A stretch of DNA of 64,000 nt from positions 17,346,551-17,410,550 of the forward strand of contig CM044955.1 of NCBI GenBank assembly GCA_024516035.1, given 5' to 3'. The number at the start of each line of letters is the position of its first letter. Position 1 is the first letter of the stretch. This document shows positions 1 through 10,513 of the stretch, piece after piece. Both the position numbers and the translations under genes were made by a program. The stretch comes from Bactericera cockerelli (Eukaryota; Arthropoda; Insecta; Hemiptera; Triozidae). The notes below the pieces were generated by a model that saw only the letters and a list, made by a program, of their open reading frames with translations, made no database searches and was not told the origin of the DNA.

Positions 1-59
1 TGCAGAATCATAGAACTTTGCCAGTTTAATTTACAATATCTTGTATTATTTGTGTGCCT

Positions 60-252
60 ATGATTCAGCCACTGGTCGCTGCTTCATATCAAAGCAGCTA
101 CTCTTTTTTCCTCACGACTCACGAAGTATGGTGGACCCCGAACATCCAAGTACAGAGCTACAGAGCAGAAAAAATCCCATCCCGCTGGGAATTGAACCCA
201 GGTCACCATGCGTGCAATGCCTAGCGCGCTAACTCACTCGGCTACAGTGACT
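60..252 (-). mobile_element. tRNA-derived SINE (left-arm copy)
   Basis: Read on the minus strand, it has a tRNA-like head with an A-box-like TAGCCGAGTGA and a B-box-like GGTTCAATTCC, followed by a body ending near the arm tip. It is the mirror copy of the SINE in the right arm. Related heads occur near 16858, 19690 and 47480. Confidence 0.7.
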
Positions 253-769
253 ACAACATATTAAAGGCAAAGATAGAGGAATATTAAAGGAAAAGTCACT
301 TCGAATGTTCATTGAGGACAGCAGGAGGAGAAATGATGTGCATCACACGTGGTTACAGACTCAGAGATCTGTTATACTTCACGAGAAGTGTCGCAAAGGT
401 GTCTACACGAAGGAGTCAAACACTGTAAAGGCCGAAAAAGAAGCAAGAAACGGAAGCCGTGTGACAAGAGGCCGTGAGGAAATACCAAAATTCAACTTCA
501 AGGAGCTCTGCTTCTACTGTGGAAAAGATATGGAGGTTCTGGGTACTAACGACTTCTTAGGAGTGAACCACTTTTCATGGCCATCAATGGTATCCATGTT
601 TATATCGGCGTTGTCATATACGAATTGAGTTAATGAATTTTTAGTGATGATAAGGCCATGATACGTTCCATGCTATGGGGGGTATTCAGTGCTTCACTCC
701 TAAGAAGTCGTTAGTACCTAGAAGCTCCATACTGAAGGTGAAATCAATCCCACTAGTGACCAGTTTGAG

Positions 770-1255
770 CGAACTCTCCCTGTTCACGCCATGTGACTCC
801 AGTTTGAATTGACTCCAAACTTACCCCGCGCATATCACTCGATCTCTACGCCCCTAACTGTTAGAGATAACACTTCGATATCAGATGATAGGCATATCAT
901 ATGATCTTACAAAGAAAGCCAGAGATTCGGTACGATAGATTGGGAACGACGATGCCTCGTTCAGATTGTAACAACCAGTGGTCAGGGTACGTCTTCTCTC
1001 CTTCCTCGATCTACCACCTTTGATCCCCTTCTAAAGTCGTTAGTACTTGGTAGAAGTACTCAAGGTAAGATCATCCAATCTCATTTCATAGTATTAGTTT
1101 ATTTCTTCCTTTTATCTTTCCGTGTAAATTTAATACTCTTTAATACACCTACACCTTTCGTAGTAGCGTTATTGAACCAGCGGCCTTTTCTTCGTTAAAC
1201 CCCAGTAACTGGGAAACTTAGGTCTTTCGGCTTCAAAGCCCCAGTTACTACATTA
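770..1255 (+). mobile_element. LINE 3'-end fragment
   Basis: This stretch is clearly similar, in reverse orientation, to 38100-38640, where it follows the C-terminal codons of a reverse transcriptase. It is therefore read as the 3' untranslated part of a non-LTR retrotransposon. No open frame is supported here. Confidence 0.5.
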
Positions 1256-1257
1256 AT

Positions 1258-1746
1258 TCACTCCCCTCGTCCAGATATACCTTGAGCTGCATCAGGATCC
1301 ATAGATGGGCGTGAATTAAAGAACATACCACGACAAGAATCGTACTTGCCTCCAGCGGCTACGAGGTCTGATTCAGTTGCCATCTTACGCAATACCACCG
1401 CCCCCATTTCATCTCCTCTGGCAATTGCAGAACCTTTAATTTTTTGCATTATTTCTTGTGTCTGAATTTCACGTCTATGAAGAGGAAGCTTTTTCTGTTT
1501 AACCTTGAAGCTTTCAGAGGCATCTTTTCCACAGTAGAAGCAGAGCTCCTTGAAGTTGAATTTTGGTATTTCCTCACGGCCTCTTGTCACACGGCTTCCG
1601 TTTCTTGCTTCTTTTTCGGCCTTTACAGTGTTTGACTCCTTCGTGTAGACACCTTTGCGACACTTCTCGTGAAGTATAACAGATCTTTGAGTCTGTAACC
1701 ACGTGTGATGCACATCATTTCTCCTCCTGCTGTCCTCAATGAACAT
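1258..1746 (-). pseudogene. Truncated uncharacterised zinc-binding family protein
   Basis: The frame is 162 codons long. A central C-x2-C motif (CFYCGKD, about residues 70-76) is preceded by a short basic and aromatic stretch, and about 60 residues later comes KYDSCRGMFF. This pattern (Phe-rich start, CxxCG, later Tyr-x-x-Cys-x-x-x-Phe) matches a large family of uncharacterised proteins common in insect and other arthropod genomes, often near transposons; the function is unknown. Family members are usually much longer, so this is a 5' fragment. Its first ~75 codons are duplicated in inverted orientation at 305-529, where the frame runs into unrelated sequence and stops at 628. I judge it a captured or duplicated gene fragment, not a functional gene. 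Confidence 0.45.
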
Positions 1747-1802
1747 TCGAAGTGACTTTTCCTTTAATATTCCTCTATCTTTGCCTTTAATATGTTGTAG
1801 TC

Positions 1803-1992
1803 ACTGTAGCCGAGTGAGTTAGCGCGCTAGGCATTGCACGCATGGTGACCTGGGTTCAATTCCCAGCGGGATGGGATTTTTTCTGCTCTGTAGCTCTGTA
1901 CTTGGATGTTCGGGGTCCACTCATACTTCGTGAGTCGTGAGGAAAAAAGAGTAGCTGCTTTGATATGAAGCAGCGACCAGTGGCTGAATCAT
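1803..1992 (+). mobile_element. tRNA-derived SINE (right-arm copy)
   Basis: A pol III type 2 promoter is recognisable: an A-box-like element at about 1808-1820 and a B-box-like GGTTCAATTCC at about 1853-1863. The body is rich in T after the head. It is near-identical to the left-arm copy at 60-252. Confidence 0.7.
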
Positions 1993-2051
1993 AGGCACTC
2001 AAATAATACAAGATATTGTAAATTAAACTGGCAAAGTTCTATGATTCTGCA

Positions 2052-5000
2052 CTACCCACTAAAACTGTGACATAACAACACAAAGAAAATGCATTTATAT
2101 TATTATTAATATTCCTTCTTGCACAATGTTCCCGCATATAAAACAAGTTACATCCTCCATAGTGTGCCAGCTGTCTTGAAATCATAACATGTTCAGTGAA
2201 GATCTTAGTAAAATTCAGTGCAAGTTTCTCAAAATTTTAAATTACCTATTCGACTGAATTCAATAGATTACGTTCAGTTTTGCTTGAAAAGTTGTAAGAA
2301 TATGAGAATTTTAGAGTTCAGATGAAGTTTCTTGCGTTGCACTGCCTTAGCGGAAATTTGGCGCTAGGGACGAAAAATCATATCTCAGCACTGGAGTGAG
2401 CAAATTTCAAATTTCAAACAGTATTTTACTTAAAATTACATTTTCTACAAGTTCGATTCTATTAAATTTTTCAATTGGTGCAGTCCTTTTTGACTTACAG
2501 CCGTTAAAAGTTGAGAATTTTCAAAATTTGAGCTATGTTTGAAAAAACTACCCATCTTTGAGGAGCGATTGTGACTGAACGGCTTAACCTTTTTTAATGA
2601 TTCAAACGTCATTAGACGCATAATTTTATGTTCCTTAAATAAGAACTGAGTAAAATTTTCTGTAGAATAAATACATTTTGAGTTTATAAGCGCAATTTTA
2701 AAAAAAGTGCAAAAAATTTGCACTATTTAGGCCCTAAACTCGGAAGCACAACCTAAAATCCGTCGCAAACTCATATACCCATTATTCAGGACTCCTTTGA
2801 GGGTTTAAAACGATTTCCAGCTATTGAGCAATTTTTTCACGCTAGACCCCATTTTAGCACTAATTTGCCTGGGCTATATATAATTAGTGAGGCGCTTTAA
2901 TGGAAAATCAGGGCGAGCAAATGGTCTTTTGGTGCCGATCAGGTTCAAACTGGGTTCCACCAACAGGTACAAATGGCCGCTATCTAGGGTAAGTGTTAGG
3001 GCCTTTCGTCACCTACTAGGGCCATATTAGGGCCTTTTTTTAAAACCATATATGCCGCTCTTACTCCTTCTGTGTTGCAGATGAAGCAAACATGTATAGA
3101 ATATGAAATGTGTAGAATGTGTAGGCGTACCTTTTTTTTTGTGCCAGTTTTGCCCTGCCACTTTCGTAGCCTCTGGACGCCATTTGGTCATCTAAATATC
3201 TTCTCCTATACAAGATGAACATTTTTTTGTCAGGAAATCGACCCTTCATCTGGTGGCACCAGAGGCGCTTGAATTTTTTGCGTTTTTTCGCCATAACTCT
3301 GGCTGTGTTAATGATGAATGGCTGAAATTTGTTGCGTTAGGTTCGTACAGACGAGGGCAAATACAATCAACAAGTGTCCAAGATGAAGACACTCTGCGTG
3401 GAAACATGATAATTTATTTTGTGTTTATTTTTGAAACGGTATGTTGAATAAAAAAAAAAAATTAATTAAAAAAAAAAAAAAAAAAAAAAATTGAATCAAA
3501 AAAAATTTAAGCAAATTATATTTACTTTTTTGAGAACAAATCGATTCAATGATCAAAAATATAGCATTCCATTTAAAAAAACAAAGTTGACCTCAAAAAA
3601 AGGTTGAACAAGGCCTTTGAGAGAAACGTGAATGTGCCTAATAAGTTTCCCCCTAAAATCCATTATGACTTTACTTCGCAGGTTTTTTTATATTACTAAC
3701 GGTTTTTGAGATATTTGACTGTATCTTTCAAAATGGGTCACCCTGTATATCATTCGATGCGCATTGACCTGGAAAGTTCAAAAATGGAAAATTCAAATCG
3801 ATGTAGGTCAAGGCGACTTATCTCTTTAAGGCCAAAAAACTTTTAAGGCAAATTTAGGTCAAATTTGTTGCGTCAGACCTGTTTTTTTCCGGCTTATTTG
3901 GGGGCGTTAACTTTATAGTAACAAGATAATTTTTTTTTTAAAACCACACAAATGTCTTCTATTTTTTGCCATTAAAATTTTTTTTAAGGGCAAATAGGTC
4001 AAAATAATGAAAGATAGAAAAAAATTAAAAATAGGTCAATTTTTTTTATTTTAATTTTGACCTTTTGACCTAATGTGTTGCATATTAAAAGCTTTGTCTC
4101 TAAAAGTTGCAATTAGTAGTAACTTTTTTTTTTCTTAAATCGGTCAAGGTAGGGTCAATATAGGTCAATAAAGATTTTTCGTTACGGCAATTTTCAACGT
4201 TTCGACCGTACAAAAAGGCTTCTCGCTCAAAAAGTACTACCTAAATCGTTACGATCGGCACAGTTTTAGATTTGCAATAAAATTGCGGTTCTAAATATGT
4301 ATAATAAAGTATATGTCCTCGCGACGAATCGAGTTATACTCCAAAAACCTCAAAAGTAATGCGCTTTCGATTTTAATTTTTTTTTTTAGAAATTAACTTG
4401 AAACTTATTTGATGCTGCATCAAATAAGTTTCAATAACATTGTTACCTGTATTCCATTCAATAAATAAAAAGCCTGTTCTAAAATATTATTGAGAGAGAA
4501 GAAAAGCTGTCTGTATTCGTTGTATGTGTACTTGTGTAGGTACAAATTACAAATATATATTCAGTTTCTTGTGGGACCTTTGGATTTCAACAACAACAAA
4601 ACAAATCTTTTCCACTGCCTTTTTCCGCACCCATTGGACCTCACCCCCCCCCCCCCCCCCCCTACTTTCGACACGGATATCTTAGTTGCCCCCCCCTAGA
4701 GCGGATGCTGGCTACGCCCATGTACTGGACCATTGACTTTCTGTTAAAACATGATTTTGTAACTTTAACTTTACTTTCCTGTATCCTGATTGATGTTACT
4801 TTATTGTAAACTTTACTTTACAATTAACTTAATTGTAAGAACTTCATTGTTCATATCATGTTTCAATACCCATCAAATGTCATGAAAATCCTGTTGTAGC
4901 ATTACCCAGCTGCAGCTTCTTACCCAGGTAAAAATAATAGATAGGTACTCAAAAATCCACAAAAGTTGAAAAAGAAGCTCTAGTATACACAATAATAATT

Positions 5001-5122
5001 ATTAATTGTCAATTAAAATTCAAGAAGACAGCAGTTAAATAAAAAAAAATGTTTTCTAGCTTTGGTACTTATTACTTACATACTATTTGATACCTACTAA
5101 CACATGTCTCCTTCTTTTACAG
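2052..5122. other. AT-rich non-coding stretch, probably MED9 intron in part
   Basis: No coding exon could be supported here. The stretch contains long A and T runs (for example near 3450-3490), a C homopolymer at about 4645-4662, and degenerate repeat sequence, including a 'gggtcaccctgtat' end near 3735 that resembles mariner-type termini elsewhere in the window. Because the MED9 fragment at 5123 begins at a splice acceptor, at least the right part should be its intron. The upstream MED9 exon was searched for by eye and not found. Confidence 0.5.
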
Positions 5123-5263
5123 ATACGTTGTCTACCTGGGATAGAATACAGTAAAGAAGAACAACTCAACAAGTTGGAATCCCTAAGAAAACAACTCAAG
5201 TTGAAACATGATCTTCTCCTGAAATATAGGAATATGTGCTCCTTTGATATTCCAAAGATTTAA
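5123..5263 (+). CDS. MED9: Mediator subunit 9, last exon
   Basis: A pyrimidine-rich acceptor (ttcttttacag) is followed by 46 codons and TAA at 5261-5263. The peptide contains LPGIEYSKEEQ, then a heptad-like stretch, then LLLKYRNMCSFDIPK. This parallels the C-terminus of animal MED9 (a PGI.xSxEQQ motif, then a coiled coil ending in LLQKYK.LCMFEIPK). MED9 belongs to the middle module of the Mediator complex, which links activators to RNA polymerase II in the nucleus. The N-terminal exon(s) are not visible and may lie upstream of the window or in the 2-5 kb stretch. Only 76 bases separate its stop from the RNF113A start, with no AATAAA in between. Confidence in the family is good; the exon start depends on the acceptor call. 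Confidence 0.8.
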   Translation: MRCLPGIEYSKEEQLNKLESLRKQLKLKHDLLLKYRNMCSFDIPKI

Positions 5264-5339
5264 TTTGAATTCCATGTAAGTAGAATATTAACCTTACAAT
5301 AATTTAAAATTATTTTTTTCAAAGATTTATTATTTTGTC

Positions 5340-6257
5340 ATGTTCAAGAAAAGACAGATTTGTAAACAAAATGCTCGAAAAAGACAGAATGATTCTGATG
5401 ACTCAGAGAGTAGTGAAGATGAAACACAGGTTGTGAGGAAAGAGAAGAAAATCAGAGGGGATCCTAATTTCCAGAAAACCTCCCGACAAACACCTGTGCC
5501 AAAACCAGAGGTTCAGAAATCTGACAGTGAAGAGTCTAACAGTGAGGTTGGAGTACGCTATAAGAGTAAGAAATTATCTGCTCGGGATGGTCCCTCTGAT
5601 ATGGGTGCCACTGCAACACTGGAAATAGAAACAGAAACAGACAAAGATGCTCAATCCATCTATGAGAAATCTCTCAAAATTAATGCTGAGTTGAAAGGGA
5701 AAGAAGATGACAAAGTGTACAGAGGTTTAGCAAACTATGCCCAGTATTTTGAAAAGAAAGATACTGCTGCAGGCAATGCTGCAAGTGGTTTTGTAAGAAA
5801 AGGTCCCATCCGAGCCCCTGCCAATGTTAGGTCCACAGTAAGGTGGGACTACCAGCCAGATATTTGTAAAGATTACAAGGAAACTGGTTTCTGTGGGTTT
5901 GGGGATAGTTGTAAGTTCCTGCATGATCGCACAGATTACAAGTATGGCTGGCAGCTTGAGCAAGAACAGGAGGAAGGAGATGATAAAAACTATGAGATTC
6001 CTGACAGTGATGATGAAGACCATGTCCCATTTAAGTGTTACATCTGCAGGAATTCCTTCAAAGATCCAGTAGTGACTAGATGTCAGCATTACTTTTGTAC
6101 AAAGTGTGCTTTGGAGCACAGTAAAAAAACACTCAAGTGTTATATCTGTCAAAAGAACACATTTGGAGAGTTTCGCACAGCAGAGAAAATAGTACAGAAG
6201 TTGAAAGATGCAGGTCATGGCGGTAAAGAGCAGGAGGAATCTGATGATAGTGATTGA
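5340..6257 (+). CDS. RNF113A: RING finger protein 113A / CWC24 homologue, spliceosome-associated
   Basis: An intact 305-codon single-exon frame. The N-terminus is acidic and serine-rich (residues 17-75), then comes the conserved RWDYQPDICKDYKETGFCGF block. A CCCH zinc finger is formed by C176, C185, C191 and H195, and a C3HC4 RING by C233, C236, C248, H250, C253, C256, C267 and C270. The order and spacing are those of RNF113A in animals and Cwc24 in yeast, a spliceosomal factor with E3 ubiquitin ligase activity in the nucleus that is also tied to alkylation-damage signalling in mammals. Human RNF113A is about 343 residues; this one is slightly shorter at both ends. The start is the first Met and lies just before an FKKR stretch that corresponds to the human FLFKK region. 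Neighbours MED9 and the small protein at 6694 are on the same strand. Confidence 0.95.
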   Translation: MFKKRQICKQNARKRQNDSDDSESSEDETQVVRKEKKIRGDPNFQKTSRQTPVPKPEVQKSDSEESNSEVGVRYKSKKLSARDGPSDMGATATLEIETETDKDAQSIYEKSLKINAELKGKEDDKVYRGLANYAQYFEKKDTAAGNAASGFVRKGPIRAPANVRSTVRWDYQPDICKDYKETGFCGFGDSCKFLHDRTDYKYGWQLEQEQEEGDDKNYEIPDSDDEDHVPFKCYICRNSFKDPVVTRCQHYFCTKCALEHSKKTLKCYICQKNTFGEFRTAEKIVQKLKDAGHGGKEQEESDDSD

Positions 6258-6693
6258 ATGAACCAACATTGCAAGCACATTTTACTGACTCTCCTTGATT
6301 TTTTATAAACATATAAATCTCTTCATGTAGGGCTTTTGTACAGCTTTTAATGGATAGATATTTGTATTACCAATAATTTTGGTTGTTATTTGGACCTCAA
6401 ATAAGAATTCTGTATATTTCATGTAGGGTGTAATTGATAACTTAGTGTCAATCACTGTTAATTAATTACTTGAGTCATACAAGCAAGGACACTGGAAGAC
6501 TTCTTATTTCTCGACCAATTCTGATATTCTCAATTGATAGAGGTATCAATTTTTGCCACTGACTTTTTTTGCTGCTCTTATCTGTTACAGATCAAACATA
6601 TGTAAGATTATAACCAATTCAAATTCTTGAAAGGTTCAGCCAGTATTTTTGAGTTCAGCCTGTTTCTTTCAAGTTCTAAATATCAACTAAAGA

Positions 6694-6939
6694 ATGGTTT
6701 TTCGATTTTTAATTCGATACTTGGTGAATAATCAGCAATTGATAGATAAATTAGCTGATAGTTATCCTATCAGAAGAGCTGCTCAATGGGTTGTCTACCT
6801 CACACAAAGAAGTAAGCAACTAACACAAGACACTATGAAAGAAAGTCTTAATAACCAGAATGTTCAAAATTTAGGAGAAAAACTAGAAGCATACTTGAAG
6901 AATGTTAAGGATCAGTTAGAGAAAAAATCCAAGCAATAA
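6694..6939 (+). CDS. NCBP2AS2: NCBP2AS2-like small protein
   Basis: 81 codons. The N-terminal pattern MVFRFLIRYL, then a Leu/Asp-rich helix and the signature PIRRAAQ, matches the vertebrate protein NCBP2AS2 (about 99 residues; PIRRAAQ in the same place), a poorly characterised small protein. The first ~15 residues are hydrophobic and basic, which could be a membrane-anchoring or targeting helix (inference); the C-terminal half is a charged, probably helical segment. It lies 436 bases after RNF113A and 216 bases before the YIPF3-like gene, all on the same strand. The stop codon overlaps a poly(A) signal. Confidence 0.75.
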   Translation: MVFRFLIRYLVNNQQLIDKLADSYPIRRAAQWVVYLTQRSKQLTQDTMKESLNNQNVQNLGEKLEAYLKNVKDQLEKKSKQ

Positions 6940-6940
6940 A
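6935..6940 (+). promoter_or_regulatory. AATAAA poly(A) signal overlapping a stop codon
   Basis: AATAAA spans the TAA stop of the NCBP2AS2-like frame. By eye it is the first canonical poly(A) hexamer after the MED9 exon, so it may end transcripts covering two or three upstream frames. Confidence 0.5.
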
Positions 6941-7155
6941 GTTGATTGATAAAAATTGATGTTACTTACTACCCCCCCCCCCATCAATGGTAATTACATA
7001 AGAAAATGATTGTGTATATCGAATTTTAAGTATAGGTAATGGCTTTTCTTATAGGTACAAAGAAAACTATTTAATCTTTCAATTTGAGTTTAATCAAAAT
7101 CATATCAATAATAATAGTATTTTTTAACTTTGGTATTTAACTCTAAGAAGATAAT

Positions 7156-7782
7156 ATGTCGTCGAGGAAGCACTCTGTTATTCAAATGAGAGATTATTAT
7201 TCAGACAAAGACACTGATAAGTTACTTAAGCCTTCTGTGTCCAATAAACTGAAGGAATGTTTCACTGTTCCTATGAAGGAAATACCTCGGCGTATTGTCC
7301 ATTCATTCATACCCCCATACAACGGTACAGTATTTGTATATACAGATCTTCTGTGCCCATTGCTAGCAATCATATCTTTGTATTTGATAGTGCTCTACGG
7401 AATGTCTTATAAAATTCCTGTGGCTAACTCAAACACCTCTGTAGAACAAACGCTTATTCTTTATGTGTTGCTTGTTGTTCCTGTGTTCTATGCTAGTCAG
7501 AGTAGGTATGATCTATATGAGAGCTGTGCTATACTAGGGTATGGGGTGTTTGGTCACGTGGTAACACTAGGCCTCAGTCTACTCATTAGTCCAGGCAATG
7601 TTACTTTCTATTTCATCAATCTCATTCTGTTCGGCGGACTGAACGTCATCCGTCTGATCATTCTGCTTCTGTTTTTCATGAAGCAGAAGAACATCATCAA
7701 GCTTCTGGTTTCCAGTTACTTGTGTATTGTTTACCTGCTCTGCAACATTTATGTTTACTTTAGATTTGTGAGGATAATTTAA
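7156..7782 (+). CDS. YIPF3: YIPF3-like Golgi membrane protein
   Basis: 208 codons. About 55 polar residues are followed by five hydrophobic segments (approximately 60-82, 97-115, 124-147, 150-173 and 181-203), the Yip1-domain layout. The best landmark is LGYGVFGHVVTL at about residue 126, which parallels LGYGLFGHCIVL in vertebrate YIPF3; the preceding HSFIPPYNG region and the GGLNVIRL segment also line up. YIPF3 works in a complex with YIPF4 at the cis-Golgi. The protein is shorter than human YIPF3 (about 350 residues), mostly lacking the acidic N-terminal tail and the glycosylated C-terminal tail. Another Yip1 family member is possible but fits less well. Confidence 0.75.
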   Translation: MSSRKHSVIQMRDYYSDKDTDKLLKPSVSNKLKECFTVPMKEIPRRIVHSFIPPYNGTVFVYTDLLCPLLAIISLYLIVLYGMSYKIPVANSNTSVEQTLILYVLLVVPVFYASQSRYDLYESCAILGYGVFGHVVTLGLSLLISPGNVTFYFINLILFGGLNVIRLIILLLFFMKQKNIIKLLVSSYLCIVYLLCNIYVYFRFVRII

Positions 7783-8003
7783 ACATTAACTCACAATTCC
7801 CAAGTTGAGAAATGAACAAGCTATCAATTTTTTATTACCAGGTGTAGTAGAGACAAAAAAATATTGCTTCAACCATTTGATTTAAAAACCAGGCCAATGT
7901 TTTCTTAGATAATGGTTGAAATTTTAGAATAGTAACACCTAGTATCTATCAAGTTATTTATTTATGAGTGTTTTTGTATAAAAAAATCTCTTTATCATTG
8001 TAA

Positions 8004-8009
8004 AATAAA
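8004..8009 (+). promoter_or_regulatory. AATAAA poly(A) signal for YIPF3-like gene
   Basis: AATAAA lies about 220 bases after the stop, in an AT-rich 3' UTR, in the expected place for the transcript end. Confidence 0.5.
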
Positions 8010-8811
8010 TAATATGAATATTTTATTTCACAAGAAAAAACAATGTTTTTGTATAAGTCCATCATAAGAGTTGCGATATTTAATATTATTTTATGAACAG
8101 CTTTGACAAATATCTCATAGCATGGGACATTTTTACTTTAATATAAATATATTTTCCCATTATGTGTCCATTTTTTTTAAGTTTTGGATTCCTCATGTTA
8201 TCTCTTCGAGGTAAAATACTTGGCGAAAGAAATGTTAATACCACAATTTTTTTTTGTAACTAGACATGGTTTCACATTTAATATCAAAATAATATTTGAA
8301 TTCTATTCTATAGAACTCTAGTGAATGTTTTAACAACTTAAACTCTTGGTGCAAGAAAAACATTGATTCTGTCTAACTATAACTATGATTCAAGATATTT
8401 TGTACATAAACTACTGCTTTTAGCACTCAAATTTGGTCAACTACCCGTATACCTTTGAAACATACAGACATAATGAAAATATCATTGTACACATTTTATA
8501 GTACAAAAAAGAATAGAAAAATATTCTTAACAATAAAAAAAGTAATGAAATAGCTAATAAACTAGTTTTACTAAATTCATATAAAATACAATTCTACTGT
8601 GTACCTGTACATGTAAGTATACAGCTATACACAAGAAAAAAATATAATGAATGTTTTCACAAATAGAGACTAGCGAATTTCTTTTGTCACTTAATTTCAT
8701 ACAAGAGCGATAAAATTAGTATTCTATAAAATTTGCTCCAAACAATCTACATGTGGAAGAAGAGACTAGACATTAATATTTGACCACTTGATGATAATGG
8801 TCATCCTATCT

Positions 8812-8906
8812 GTGCTTATCACAAGAGTGATGTCGCTTGGGACTCGTACCACCGACCCTTAGATTACTAATCTGCCGCATTATGGATCTGACTGACGTCG
8901 GGTCGG
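8812..8906 (-). mobile_element. tRNA-derived SINE, degenerate
   Basis: On the minus strand it carries a tRNA-like head with a diverged B-box (GGTACGAGTCCC) and the 'atcac..agtgat' palindrome shared with copies at 9346, 11436, 12365 and 29311. Confidence 0.6.
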
Positions 8907-9345
8907 TATTAAATTCATAATAATAGAATAGCTATCACATAGTAATTACTTAAACAAAACACTATAAATTAGTATACATTTGTACAATAAAAATTGAGTA
9001 AAACAGATAAAATATTTTTTGAGCATTAAACAAGTTTTATCAAAAATTCTGGAATCTATCACCCTTCTGGTTAGTATCATGATTTTTCCCATGCCACCTT
9101 TTATTTTATTTCCACTCTTCAGGAGATAAAAAAGATAGTCAATCTTCTCTACTATGAAACTTTTTCTTTCAAGTGTGTTCAAGAACTACTTATAACATAT
9201 AGTATATTTTTTTTTATTTAGACTGTCAGCTCGAGACAGGGAGTCCCATTATAAACCAAAATATGTAGAAATATCCAATGCTAATTGGATATAAAATTAT
9301 ACATATGTGTTCAAAACTTCAAATAATCTCTACCAAAGTTATCAT

Positions 9346-9478
9346 ACTTGTATTAATCACTTTTGTGATATCACAACTACTCAAACTCGTTTCACTAAAT
9401 CTACGCTGAATCCGGGACTCGAACCACCGACCTCCAGGTTACAAATCCGCCGCCTTATCAATCAAGCTACTGAGGTCG
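9346..9478 (-). mobile_element. tRNA-derived SINE (ACCTCAG family)
   Basis: On the minus strand: head starting ccgacctcagtagct, B-box GGTTCGAGTCCCGG, then a body with a TCTACTGAG-type core and the palindromic 'gatatcac..gtgat' tail. The same family occurs at 11436, 12365 and 29311. Confidence 0.8.
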
Positions 9479-10393
9479 GTTAAATAATAAGGTTTTCAAA
9501 ACTTCAAATAATCTCTTCCACCCAGAATATTTGAATATCTGCCCCTATCTCAAAGACACGAGATACTATTCTTAAAATAGTTTAAATGAATTTTTATATC
9601 TAGTAACTATTGAATATTTTTTTCCATATGTGCAATTTTGTATACAAAAACTCCTGAAAAAAACCTCTTTGATCAATGAACAAAAATTAGTTACTTGCTT
9701 TTTTAGTTTCTTGTTTTGGTGCTACTAAAAATTAGTAATAAAAATCTCAATAGTTGCATTTACAAACTATCTGTCAAGGTTTATGTTTGTTCATACAAGT
9801 TAAGCATGCATTAGGTCATTAGGGTTACGCTATTGAAAACGTAATGAGATCAATGGTAATAATAACCACGGTAACAACATCAGATATTAATGGAAAATTG
9901 AAAATGGTTTGTTTTTTTAGTGTCTCGTAGCCTTTTTATTTTGTAGCCATGAAACTGCAGCTACTGTAGAAACTTGTGGTCTGTGGTGTAGCTTGCCCGT
10001 CCCGTAATATGCTTCTCCTGTGGTGGCAGAAATGTGGGTCAACACGAGCGTTCTCGCACGATTCAGCGCTCTTATTTTCATTGCAAATCATGTGATAGCC
10101 ATGAGAGAGAAAAGCACGTTGGATAGCAACACCTCTTTCTGATGGGGAATTAAGGGTAAGTAACGTTGAGCATGAGACGTGGGTTGACGCCCGTTCTAAG
10201 TTCAAATCCATCTCTTCCAATATGCCCAATGTACATCTGCTGGCTGGGTGATGAGTAGCTGGGACAATTTACCGGCAAGTGGAAGGTAAAACTTCTGTCA
10301 TGATATGTACTACCATACTGGTTAGAAACAAATGTTCTACTAAGTCATGTCTGACTCTTCTGAAATACTTTCAGTGGGATTCATGAGTAACTG

Positions 10394-10513
10394 CTAGGAG
10401 CTCGAATCTTTGGGCACCAGGCTCCGAGATGTGTAGAGCTGAAGGTAGGTAATTATAGCCTTGATGAGGTAGAAGCTACCTAGGAGAACGAAGGACAAGC
10501 CATACACCAGGAA
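10394..10513 (-). CDS. SLC19-family gene, exon 9 (terminal)
   Basis: The acceptor is cacttccag. It encodes the last membrane segment (FLVYGLSFVLLGSFYLIKAI) and a short cytosolic tail ending in a serine run before TAG. It enters in phase 0. Confidence 0.85.
   Translation of the reverse strand, partial: FLVYGLSFVLLGSFYLIKAIITYLQLYTSRSLVPKDSSS

Larger units (their letters stand above)
1..2051. repeat. Inverted duplication, arms about 529 bp
   Basis: The first 529 bases reappear reverse-complemented at 1523-2051 with only a few substitutions or indels. The outer ends pair exactly (base 1 with base 2051), so the left arm may extend beyond the window. Each arm contains a complete tRNA-derived SINE and the first ~75 codons of one coding sequence, so the arms are better read as a recent inverted segmental duplication, or a foldback element that captured them, than as classical transposon ends. 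The middle (530-1522) holds a small hairpin (531-560 against 692-728) and a LINE 3' fragment. Confidence 0.85.
8010..10393. other. AT-rich intergenic region between convergent genes
   Basis: It lies between the YIPF3-like gene (+) and the last SLC19 exon (-). No coding frame is supported. It contains two minus-strand tRNA-type SINE copies (8812-8906 and 9346-9478), a short repeat near 9225-9260 (gactgtcagctcgagacag) that recurs at 30870 and 40620, and at 9945-10075 sequence shared with the hairpin element at 40870-41040. Confidence 0.5.

Noticed and set aside
5727..6278. 183-codon minus-strand frame opposite RNF113A
   Set aside because: It is antisense to a clearly conserved coding region and has no recognisable domain.
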